Assembly: GCA_910586365.1 (NCBI GenBank)
Contig: CAJUGP010000013.1
Location: 1 to 9,103, forward strand
Length of the DNA: 9,103 nt
Direction of reading: 5' to 3'
Source of the DNA: an uncultured Christensenella sp.
GTDB taxonomy: Bacteria; Bacillota; Clostridia; Christensenellales; Borkfalkiaceae
Shown here: piece after piece, positions 1-5,980 of the stretch
How the letters are laid out: every line of letters starts with the position of its first letter
Numbering within the stretch: the first letter of the stretch is position 1
Notes under the pieces: generated by a model
Seen by the model: only the letters and a program-made list of their open reading frames with translations
Told to the model about the DNA's origin: nothing
The model's database searches: none
Made by a program: the position numbers and the translations under genes

Positions 1-13
1 CGCCGCAGTTGCG

Positions 14-56
14 CTAAAAATAAAACAGCGAATGATAAATACCATTCGCTGTTTTA
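14..56 (-). terminator. Rho-independent terminator after tRNA-Pro
   Basis: A perfect 14-bp inverted repeat (21-34 with 43-56) encloses an 8-nt loop. Read on the minus strand it starts directly after the tRNA CCA end and is followed by a T-rich run (14-24, TTTTATTTTT). This is a classic intrinsic terminator ending the tRNA transcript. Because the stem is AT-rich at both ends, it could also work weakly on the plus strand. Confidence 0.85.
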
Positions 57-133
57 TGGTTGAGGCGACGTGATTTGAACACGCGACCTCTTGGTCCCGA
101 ACCAAGCGCGCTACCAAGCTGCGCTACGCCTCA
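57..133 (-). tRNA. tRNA-Pro, anticodon CGG, CCA encoded
   Basis: Read on the minus strand this 77-nt gene folds into a full cloverleaf. The acceptor stem TGAGGCG/CGCCTCA is perfect, the D stem is GCGC/GCGC with the G18-G19 pair, and the anticodon stem CTTGG/CCAAG holds the loop TTCGGGA. The T stem GCGTG/CACGT holds the loop TTCAAAT. Positions 34-36 are CGG, so it decodes proline CCG codons. The 3' CCA is encoded at 57-59 and the discriminator base is A73. U8, A14, G15-C48, A21, U33 and G37 are all in place, so it looks functional. The oddity is the first acceptor pair: it is U1-A72, while familiar bacterial tRNA-Pro genes (E. coli, Bacillus) have C1-G72. No clear promoter lies directly upstream; the nearest good one is at 344-372, beyond a damaged copy of the same tRNA. 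Confidence 0.95.
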
Positions 134-160
134 ATGTGCATTGATAAAAAATTTTATTTC

Positions 161-289
161 GGTCGCCGCGACCTCTTTTTCTCGGCGGCGCAAGGGAAAC
201 GCCGCCTTAGTCAAGATTTTTGCCTGCTATGGCAAAAATCTCAGTTCGCCGTAAGCACACCCCGCTGGGGGATGTGCAGAATTTACGGC
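161..289 (-). other. Run of four stem-loops between the tRNA and its broken copy
   Basis: Four inverted repeats lie one after another. 248-289 pairs GCCGTAA (248-254) with TTACGGC (283-289), with an inner stem GCACACCCC (255-263) against GGGG-A-TGTGC (268-277), one base bulged. 215-240 is a perfect 10-bp stem (GATTTTTGCC/GGCAAAAATC) with a 6-nt loop. 184-206 is a perfect 7-bp stem (GGCGGCG/CGCCGCC). 161-173 is a 5-bp stem (GGTCG/CGACC) with a 3-nt loop. No plausible protein is encoded here. On the minus strand the segment sits between a strong promoter and the intact tRNA, so it would be transcribed as part of a tRNA precursor. On that strand a T6 run (about 151-156) follows the last stem at a distance of some 9-12 nt and could make it a poor terminator. 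I do not recognise a known RNA family. Confidence 0.6.
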
Positions 290-332
290 TCACCCCGAAC
301 CAAGCGATGCTTGCAAGCTGCGCTACGCCTCA
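167..332 (-). pseudogene. Broken tRNA-Pro copy interrupted in the anticodon loop
   Basis: On the minus strand this begins with the same bases as the intact tRNA-Pro. A 21-bp block (315-335) is identical to 116-136, including 3 bp of 5' flank. A second block of 13 bp (294-306), which covers the anticodon stem and loop through G37, is identical to 96-108. Between these blocks the D arm is damaged: the bases corresponding to 109-115 are replaced by ATGCTTGC (307-314), which removes G18-G19. After G37 the match stops, and about 116 bp of unrelated hairpin sequence (178-293) follows. Then 11 bp (167-177) match the 3' side of the tRNA anticodon arm and variable region (82-92) in collinear order. 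The T arm and 3' acceptor strand are missing, so it cannot make a tRNA. The best reading is a decayed tandem duplicate invaded at the anticodon loop. The 5' half is certain; the 11-bp 3' match could be chance, though collinearity argues against it. Confidence 0.7.
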
Positions 333-336
333 ATGC

Positions 337-372
337 TTTTCATATTATAACAAACACTTCGGCATTTTGCAA
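337..372 (-). promoter_or_regulatory. Sigma-A-type promoter for the tRNA-Pro region
   Basis: On the minus strand there is a -35 box TTGCAA (367-372), a 17-bp spacer and a perfect -10 box TATAAT (344-349). Transcription would start near 337, only a few bases before the 5' end of the broken tRNA copy (332). This placement suggests it was the original tRNA promoter, now separated from the intact tRNA by about 200 bp. Any tRNA made from it would need 5' trimming, presumably by RNase P. Confidence 0.7.
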
Positions 373-412
373 GCGTTTTTTTACCGCTTTCTAAAACCTT
401 TTGATATTTCGT

Positions 413-2203
413 TTACGCAGCATCAAACTGCGCGTTATACATTTTCGCGTAAAGTCCGTTCTGTTTCAACAGTCCCTCATGCGTGCCCGTTTCGCGCACG
501 TCGCCGTCTTGCATATACAAAATCATATCGGCGTCGCGGATCGTCGAAAGACGGTGCGCGATCACGAAACTCGTTCTGCCCGCCGTGAGCGTATCGATCG
601 CCTTCTGAATTTGCAATTCCGTGCGCGTATCGACGGACGAAGTCGCTTCGTCCAGAATCAGCATGGGCGCGTTCTCGACCATGGCGCGCGCGATCGTAAT
701 AAGCTGCTTCTGCCCCGCCGAAATCGCCACCGATCCGTTCAGCACGGTGTCAAGCCCCTGCGGAAGGGTGCGCACAAAATGCGCAAGTCCCGTCTTTTCG
801 ATAATTTCCCAAAGCCGCTCGTCCGTTACTTCGCTTCTGCCGTACGTAAGATTGTCTCGAAGCGTTCCTTCGAACAGCCAGGTATCCTGCAACACCATGC
901 CGAATAAATCGTGTACGTTTTCGCGCGTGATCGTGTCGATCGGCACACCGTCGATCGAGATTGCGCCGCCGTTCAATTCGTAAAAGCGCATCAAAAGATT
1001 GACGATCGTCGTTTTGCCCGCGCCCGTCGGACCGACAATGGCGACCTTCTGCCCCGCTTTGATCCGCGCCGAAAAATCGCGGATGATGATTTTATTTTCG
1101 TCGTAACCGAAGCGCACGTTTTGAAAAACAACGTCCCCTTTCACCGCGGCGATTGCGTCGCGTTTGCCGCTCTCGTCGGAAAGCTCCTGCTCGCCTAAAA
1201 ACTCAAACACGCGTTCGGACGCCGACGCCGCCGTCTGCATACTCGACATGCCCTGCGCGATCTGCGAAAGCGGCGAGGTGAACTGGCGGACGTAAATCAT
1301 GAACGAAGTAATCACGCCAAACCCCACGCCGTAGGAAGGCGTGAACACGAGCGCCGCACCCACGACGACCACGACGATATAACCGAAGTTACCGATAAAC
1401 GCCATAAGCGGATGCATGAGTCCGCCTAAAAATTCCGCCTTAAAGGTATTGGAACGCAACGCCTCGTTGCGTTCGCGGAAATCGGCGCGCGCGTCCGCTT
1501 CCGCATTATACGCCCGAACGACGTTCTGCCCCGCAAAGTATTCTTCCACGTGTCCGTTGACAGACGCCAAACTTTGCTGCCGCGCACGGAAATATTTTTG
1601 CGAACGCGCCATAACGGCGAATGTGATCGCAAAACCCAAAATGGTTGCCCCGATTGCCGCAAACGCCATGATCCACTGCGTGATAAACATCATGACGAGG
1701 CATCCTGCGAGCATTGAAAACGCCGATACAATGGTGGCAATGCTGTTCGTAAACGATTGGGAAATAGTGTCAACGTCGTTGGTAACGCGCGAAAGCGTAT
1801 CCCCGAAATTATGCGCGTCGTAATATTTAAGCGGAATTTTATTGATTTTTTTGCTGATCTCGCCGCGCAGCGATTGCGTCATGCGGCAGGAAACCGTCGT
1901 CATGATAAATCCTTGCGCGTAGTTGAGCGCCGCACCCGCCGCATAAAGCCCGATAAGAAGATAAACGGTATTCATATATGCCTGCATGTCGATCGCGATG
2001 CCCGTCGGCAAAATACCCTCTTTAATGAGATCGGTCAAACTGCCGATATAACGGGGCGCAAGAACGGACAGCACGGTGCTGCCAAGAACGCACGCGAGCG
2101 CCGCGATCAGCGCGCCCCAAAAGGGTTTGCAATACTTTAACAAATCGAACGTCGCTTTTTTGGTATTTTTCGGCTTACTTGCCGCTTGCATAGGTTTAGA
2201 CAT
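413..2203 (-). CDS. ABC exporter half-transporter, catalytic-site subunit (MdlB/YfiC-like)
   Basis: A 596-residue fused membrane and ATPase protein, presumed to export small molecules or drugs as one half of a heterodimer in the cytoplasmic membrane. Six hydrophobic segments lie at about 29-50, 78-100, 152-175, 176-197, 262-287 and 294-310. The nucleotide-binding domain follows: Walker A GPTGAGKTT (391-399), Q-loop Gln 439, signature ISAGQ (494-498), Walker B LILDE with the catalytic Glu 519, and H-loop His 550. The signature departs from LSGGQ, whereas the Glu and His are canonical; the partner gene shows the opposite pattern. The start ATG overlaps the stop of the upstream gene by 8 bp (ATGTCTAA), and a GGAGGA site (2212-2217) inside that gene serves it, so translation is likely coupled. 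Length is normal for the family. The substrate cannot be told from sequence. No convincing terminator follows. Confidence 0.93.
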   Translation of the reverse strand: MSKPMQAASKPKNTKKATFDLLKYCKPFWGALIAALACVLGSTVLSVLAPRYIGSLTDLIKEGILPTGIAIDMQAYMNTVYLLIGLYAAGAALNYAQGFIMTTVSCRMTQSLRGEISKKINKIPLKYYDAHNFGDTLSRVTNDVDTISQSFTNSIATIVSAFSMLAGCLVMMFITQWIMAFAAIGATILGFAITFAVMARSQKYFRARQQSLASVNGHVEEYFAGQNVVRAYNAEADARADFRERNEALRSNTFKAEFLGGLMHPLMAFIGNFGYIVVVVVGAALVFTPSYGVGFGVITSFMIYVRQFTSPLSQIAQGMSSMQTAASASERVFEFLGEQELSDESGKRDAIAAVKGDVVFQNVRFGYDENKIIIRDFSARIKAGQKVAIVGPTGAGKTTIVNLLMRFYELNGGAISIDGVPIDTITRENVHDLFGMVLQDTWLFEGTLRDNLTYGRSEVTDERLWEIIEKTGLAHFVRTLPQGLDTVLNGSVAISAGQKQLITIARAMVENAPMLILDEATSSVDTRTELQIQKAIDTLTAGRTSFVIAHRLSTIRDADMILYMQDGDVRETGTHEGLLKQNGLYAKMYNAQFDAA

Positions 2204-3947
2204 GGATTTCTTCCTCCGTCAACTGACTTTTTGCAATGTCGAAATAGGTTGCGCAAGTTTTTAACAGCTCTTCGTGCGAACCGGCGCCGACGATTTTGCC
2301 GTCCTCGAGCACCAAAATGAGATCCGCGTCTTTGATCGTGCCGATGCGCTGCGCCACGATGAGGAAGGTTGCCTCGGGGATCTCCTTGCGCAGAGCTGCC
2401 CGCAGGTTTTTATCGGTCTGATAATCGAGTGCCGAAAACGTGTCGTCGAAAATATAGATTTCCGCATCGCGCGCAACGGCGCGTGCGATCGAAAGACGTT
2501 GTTTCTGTCCGCCCGAGAAATTGCTGCCGTTCTGCGCCACATGTCCGTCGTAGCCGTCCTCTTTTTTCAGCACGAAATCGGTGCTTTGTGCGATTTCCAC
2601 GGCGCGTTTTATCTCTTCGTCCGTCGCGTCGTTATCGCCGAAGTCGATATTGGAGCGGATACTGCCGCTGAACAACACCGCTTTTTGCGAAACGTAACTC
2701 ACCTTTTTATTAAGTTCTTCTTTGGTATACGAACGCACGTCGTGTCCGTCAACTGAAACGCTCCCCTCGGTCACGTCGTAAAAACGCGAAACAAGATTCA
2801 CGATCGTGCTTTTTCCGCAGCCCGTGGAACCGATAAACGCCACCGTCTGCCCTTTTTTTGCAGTAAAATTGATGTCGGTCAGCACGTCCTCGCCGCCGTC
2901 GGGATAACGGAACCGCACGTTCTCGAACGTAACCGTGCCCGTCTCTTCCGTTTCGCCCACGCCGCCGCCGTCTTTCACACGGCATTCGGTTTCGAGCACT
3001 TCGCGGATACGGCGCGCCGAAACAAGCGCACGGGGCATAAACATAAACACCATGGCGAGCATGATAAACGCCGAAACGATGAGCATGCCGTACGACATAA
3101 ACACAACCATATCGCTGAGCAGAACGTATGCTTCCGCCGCGCTTTGCGTGCCGTTGATAAGCGCCGCGCCGATCCAATATATGGCAATGTTCAGCCCCAT
3201 CATGACGACGGAAAGAAAGGGCGATAGAAACGTCATGACTCTTCCCGTAAACAGGTTGGTTTTCGTATACTCGTCGTTAACGGCGGCAAATTTTCTTTCC
3301 TGATACGATTCGGCATTATACGCGCGGATCACGCGCAGTCCCGTCAGATTTTCGCGCGTGACGCGGTTGAGATCGTCGGTCAGGCGCTGCATCTTGCGGA
3401 ATTTATTGTAAACGAGCAAAAGCATCACGGCAAAGCAAAGCAGCATGACGGCGACCGCCACGGCGGTTGCGACCGACCACTGCCATTGTTTGCCCGCGAT
3501 CACGCAGATCCCCCACACGGCGGTTACGGGCGCTTTGATGAGGATCTGCAAGCCCATTGCAATCAGCATCTGAACCTGCTGCACGTCGTTCGTGGTGCGC
3601 GTAATAAGCGACGCGGTGGAAAAACGATTTAACTCTTCGAGCGAAAACGACTGTACTTTGCAGTATAGTTTCTCGCGGATACGCGCCGTAAAATCCGAGG
3701 CGATACGCGCCACGAAAAACGCTGTAATCACCGACGAGGCGACCGACCCCACCGCACAAGCGAGCATATACGCACCGTTAATCCAAATGTCGCGCATGCC
3801 GCCGCCGCTGCCCGTGATGACTGCGGTAAGCGTTGCCATATAGTCGGGAATCTTAATTTCCAGCCATACCTGCAACACGATGAACCCAGCCGCAAATAAG
3901 GCGAACAGCCATTCCTTTGGTTTGAGATACTTTAACAGTTTAGCCAT
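2196..3947 (-). CDS. ABC exporter half-transporter, degenerate-site subunit (MdlA/YfiB-like)
   Basis: A 583-residue half-transporter and first gene of the exporter operon. Six membrane segments lie at about 13-29, 58-80, 128-150, 158-180, 243-266 and 275-303. The ATPase domain has Walker A GSTGCGKST (373-381), Q-loop Gln 421 and the signature FSGGQ (477-481). Its Walker B is IYIFDD, with Asp 502 where the catalytic Glu is expected, and the H-loop reads VAQR, with Gln 533 instead of His. These changes are typical of the non-catalytic partner in heterodimeric exporters of the LmrCD/TM287-288 type. Its signature motif, which would serve the partner's intact site, is near-canonical. The start ATG has TAAGGAAA (3952-3959) 4 nt upstream. 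The substrate is unknown; a role in multidrug or peptide export is inferred only from the family. Confidence 0.93.
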   Translation of the reverse strand: MAKLLKYLKPKEWLFALFAAGFIVLQVWLEIKIPDYMATLTAVITGSGGGMRDIWINGAYMLACAVGSVASSVITAFFVARIASDFTARIREKLYCKVQSFSLEELNRFSTASLITRTTNDVQQVQMLIAMGLQILIKAPVTAVWGICVIAGKQWQWSVATAVAVAVMLLCFAVMLLLVYNKFRKMQRLTDDLNRVTRENLTGLRVIRAYNAESYQERKFAAVNDEYTKTNLFTGRVMTFLSPFLSVVMMGLNIAIYWIGAALINGTQSAAEAYVLLSDMVVFMSYGMLIVSAFIMLAMVFMFMPRALVSARRIREVLETECRVKDGGGVGETEETGTVTFENVRFRYPDGGEDVLTDINFTAKKGQTVAFIGSTGCGKSTIVNLVSRFYDVTEGSVSVDGHDVRSYTKEELNKKVSYVSQKAVLFSGSIRSNIDFGDNDATDEEIKRAVEIAQSTDFVLKKEDGYDGHVAQNGSNFSGGQKQRLSIARAVARDAEIYIFDDTFSALDYQTDKNLRAALRKEIPEATFLIVAQRIGTIKDADLILVLEDGKIVGAGSHEELLKTCATYFDIAKSQLTEEEIHV

Positions 3948-3973
3948 AATGTTTCCTTACAGTTTTTTACTTA

Positions 3974-4035
3974 ACAATTATTATATAACACTTTCCTGTG
4001 CACAATAACCCGAATTTATACGTATCAAAATGATA
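3974..4035 (-). promoter_or_regulatory. Promoter region of the ABC exporter operon
   Basis: On the minus strand a perfect -10 TATAAT (3980-3985) is preceded, at 17 bp, by a weak -35 TTATTG (4003-4008). The start would be near 3973, about 25 nt before the ATG. Three short palindromes crowd the region: TGTGCACA (3997-4004) across the spacer and -35 edge, ATACGTAT (4018-4025), and TATCA-AAA-TGATA (4023-4035). They could be operator sites for a repressor or activator, which would fit the weak -35. No regulator gene is visible in the window. Confidence 0.5.
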
Positions 4036-4043
4036 ATTACGTG

Positions 4044-4074
4044 AAAAAAACGCATCCGGAAACGGATGCGTTTT
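4044..4074 (-). terminator. Rho-independent terminator of the metK-bioY operon
   Basis: A perfect 12-bp stem (4047-4058 with 4063-4074) with a 4-nt loop is followed on the minus strand by a T run (4044-4050). It lies 16 bp after the bioY stop. On the plus strand the stem is followed by a T-rich but interrupted stretch, so it may be partly bidirectional. Confidence 0.9.
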
Positions 4075-4089
4075 GATCTCTTTTTCTTT

Positions 4090-4650
4090 TTATCGGCGGA
4101 CCGCCGCAGACGCCTTTTTGGCAAGCACGCCCGACAGCAAACAGAGCACGATATCTTTGGGGATATACAGCAGATTATAGGTTACGATCGCCATGCCCAG
4201 CCCCGTTCCGACCGTAAGCTGCCACACCAAAATAAAATAAGCGATCCCGATGATGTAATCGACAGCCATCGCGGCGACGGCGGCGACGAGGTAACGGCGC
4301 GCCGACGGTTTGCCTTTGCCGCAGATCAGTCCGCCCGTCATGGCGCTGAACGCAAAGCCGATAATATAGCCGAACGAGGGTTTCACGACGTAAAAAAATC
4401 CGCCGCCGCCCGAAAAGACGGGCAAACCGACAAGCCCCATAAAGGCGTAGACGAGCATGGCGAGCACGCCCTTTTTCGCGCCGAGAAGCAGCCCCGAAAG
4501 CACGGCGATCACCGTTTGAAAGGTGAGCGGCACGGGCGCGAAGGGAATCGAAATCCGCGCGCCGACGACCATCAACGCCGCAAACATGGCGATCTGCGCC
4601 AACCCGACCGCCGTAACACGGGCATATTTTTTCGCAACTTCCGCTTTCAT
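4090..4650 (-). CDS. bioY: Biotin ECF transporter substrate-binding subunit BioY
   Basis: A 186-residue, very hydrophobic protein with about six membrane segments. It is the membrane S component that binds biotin for an energy-coupling-factor transporter. Family hallmarks are visible: ARISIPFAPVPLTFQT (31-46), GLPVF followed by a glycine run (75-84), PSFGYIIGF (91-99), a conserved aspartate in the DYIIG segment (131) and the KDIV motif near the C-terminus (165-168). The start ATG at 4650 is chosen because TAAGGAAA lies 4 nt upstream and the length then fits the family; the reading frame runs on upstream only as a shadow inside metK. The metK stop codon forms the first three bases of that ribosome binding site, leaving an 8-nt gap, so the two genes are cotranscribed and probably coupled. 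No EcfA or EcfT gene is adjacent, which points to a shared (group II) energising module elsewhere. Confidence 0.92.
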   Translation of the reverse strand: MKAEVAKKYARVTAVGLAQIAMFAALMVVGARISIPFAPVPLTFQTVIAVLSGLLLGAKKGVLAMLVYAFMGLVGLPVFSGGGGFFYVVKPSFGYIIGFAFSAMTGGLICGKGKPSARRYLVAAVAAMAVDYIIGIAYFILVWQLTVGTGLGMAIVTYNLLYIPKDIVLCLLSGVLAKKASAAVRR

Positions 4651-4658
4651 ACGTTTCC

Positions 4659-5822
4659 TTACCGATATTTTTTCAGCGATTCGACTCGGTCGCACCGCTC
4701 CCAAGAAAATTCGCCGCGTCCGAAATGCCCGTATGCGCTCGTCGGCGCATAAACGGGACGGCGAAGCCCCAACGTTTCGATGATCGCCGCAGGGCGAAGG
4801 TCGAACTCTTTTTGAATGATCTTTGCCAATTCGTCGTCGCCGCGCACGCCGCTGCCGAACGTATCGACGAACACCGATACGGGACGCGCCACGCCGATCG
4901 CGTAAGCGACCTGCAATTCGATTTCGTCCGCAAGCCCCGCCGCCACGACGTTTTTGCAGATATACCGCGCCATATACGTGGCGCTGCGGTCGACCTTCGT
5001 GCAGTCTTTCCCCGCAAACGATCCGCCGCCGTGCGGACATCTGCCGCCGTAGGTATCGACGACGATCTTACGCCCCGTCAGCCCCGAATCGCCCTCCGGT
5101 CCGCCGATCGCAAACGCTCCCGTCGGGTTGACGTAAATCTTCGTGTTTGCGTCGAGCAGCGAAGCGGGCAGAACGGGTTCGATCACATGTTTGATCAAAT
5201 CGGCGCGGATCGTCTGCTGCGCGGTTTCTTCCGCGTGCTGCGTGGAGATGACGACCGTATCGACGCGCACGGGCGTTTTACCCTCGTACTCCACCGTCAC
5301 CTGCGTTTTTCCGTCGGGACGAAGATAGCAAAGCGTGCCGTCTTTGCGCACCTGCGCAAGCCGCTGCGCCAACTTGTGAGCCAACACGACGGGCATGGGC
5401 ATCAGCTCTTCGGTTTCGCGGCAGGCGTAACCGAACATCATGCCCTGATCGCCCGCCCCCACCGCGTCGTAAGCGTCCGCGCCGTTTTCGCGGAATTCGG
5501 CGGAAGCGTCCACGCCGCGCGCGATATCCTGCGACTGTCCGTGAATTTTTTCGATAATCTTGCACCGATCGAACGCGAATCCGCCGAACGTGTAGCCGAT
5601 CTCTTCGATCGCCTTGCGCGCAACTTTCTCGTAATCGACGGCGGCGTTCGCCGTGACTTCGCCCGTCAGAAACAGCGTATCGTAAGCGGCGCAGCATTCC
5701 ACCGCCGAACGCGCGTAAGCGTCCTGTTTCAATAATTCGTCTAAAATGCTGTCGGCAATGCGGTCGCAAACCTTATCGGGATGCCCTTCCGTCACGCTCT
5801 CGCTCGTAAAAAATCGTTTCAT
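4659..5822 (-). CDS. metK: S-adenosylmethionine synthetase (methionine adenosyltransferase)
   Basis: A 387-residue cytoplasmic enzyme that makes S-adenosylmethionine from methionine and ATP, releasing phosphate and pyrophosphate. The length is slightly short of the usual 390-400. Diagnostic motifs are SESVTEGHPDK (7-17, with His 14 and Asp 16 at the active site), the GAGDQG hexapeptide (122-127) followed by MMFGYA, LRPDGKTQVTVEY (167-179), STQH (193-196), NPTG (232-235) and the glycine-rich GGGSFAGKD (265-273) before KVDRSA. All active-site landmarks appear intact. The second signature carries Ser and Ala where many homologues read GGGAFSGKD, a conservative change. The start ATG is preceded by AAAAGGA (about 5831-5837). 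It is the first gene of an operon with bioY, driven by the strong promoter at 5907-5935. Its product is the cofactor used by the divergent radical SAM gene. Confidence 0.97.
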   Translation of the reverse strand: MKRFFTSESVTEGHPDKVCDRIADSILDELLKQDAYARSAVECCAAYDTLFLTGEVTANAAVDYEKVARKAIEEIGYTFGGFAFDRCKIIEKIHGQSQDIARGVDASAEFRENGADAYDAVGAGDQGMMFGYACRETEELMPMPVVLAHKLAQRLAQVRKDGTLCYLRPDGKTQVTVEYEGKTPVRVDTVVISTQHAEETAQQTIRADLIKHVIEPVLPASLLDANTKIYVNPTGAFAIGGPEGDSGLTGRKIVVDTYGGRCPHGGGSFAGKDCTKVDRSATYMARYICKNVVAAGLADEIELQVAYAIGVARPVSVFVDTFGSGVRGDDELAKIIQKEFDLRPAAIIETLGLRRPVYAPTSAYGHFGRGEFSWERCDRVESLKKYR

Positions 5823-5899
5823 GCGTATATCCTTTTGTCACTCGTTTTCGGCTTTTTCGTCATGCAAGAAAAACAACTTGCTTGCACGCCTGTTTACAT

Positions 5900-5935
5900 T
5901 GTTATTATCATACCATTCAGGCGGGGAAATGTCAA
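5900..5935 (-). promoter_or_regulatory. Strong sigma-A-type promoter for metK-bioY
   Basis: On the minus strand a perfect -35 TTGACA (5930-5935), a 17-bp spacer and a -10 TATGAT (5907-5912) predict a start near 5900 and a leader of about 78 nt. The leader contains two mutually exclusive short stems built from the same bases: TGCAAG (5863-5868) can pair with CTTGCA (5881-5886), or GCAAG (5864-5868) with CTTGC (5877-5881). The leader is too short for a SAM-I riboswitch and shows none of its motifs. Confidence 0.85.
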
Positions 5936-5944
5936 ACGATTGAG

Positions 5945-5980
5945 TTGCTTTTTGCGGCTCAAAATGGTATAATCGCCTTA
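5945..5980 (+). promoter_or_regulatory. Promoter of the radical SAM gene, start codon at the transcript end
   Basis: A -35 TTGCTT (5945-5950), a 17-bp spacer and a perfect -10 TATAAT (5968-5973) predict transcription from about 5979-5981. The only possible start codon of the gene is the ATG at 5980, so the mRNA should be leaderless. The -35 boxes of this promoter and of the metK promoter are 9 bp apart, with an imperfect palindrome TCAA-ACGA-TTGA (5932-5943) between and overlapping them. Confidence 0.75.

Noticed and set aside
134..345. T-box leader or other known riboswitch near the tRNA
   Set aside because: No T-box consensus is present, and the segment feeds a tRNA rather than an aminoacyl-tRNA synthetase or amino acid gene.
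371..389. Terminator for the exporter operon
   Set aside because: The stem AAGCG/CGCTT is only 5 bp and the T/A run lies in the loop, so it would not terminate efficiently. The operon end remains without a clear terminator.
401..907. Plus-strand ORFs over the 3' part of the exporter genes
   Set aside because: They run antisense to the conserved ATPase domain and show no independent start signals or domains.
4651..5040. Upstream extension of the bioY reading frame
   Set aside because: It lies inside metK in another frame. The ATG at 4650 has a good ribosome binding site and gives the normal BioY length.
4725..5735. Long plus-strand ORF (336 codons) opposite metK
   Set aside because: It is the antisense shadow of metK. 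The product is Arg-rich without motifs, and it arises from the GC-rich third positions of the real gene.
5823..5900. SAM-sensing riboswitch in the metK leader
   Set aside because: The predicted leader is about 78 nt with only two short alternative stems and no terminator. Too small and without the conserved core of SAM-I.
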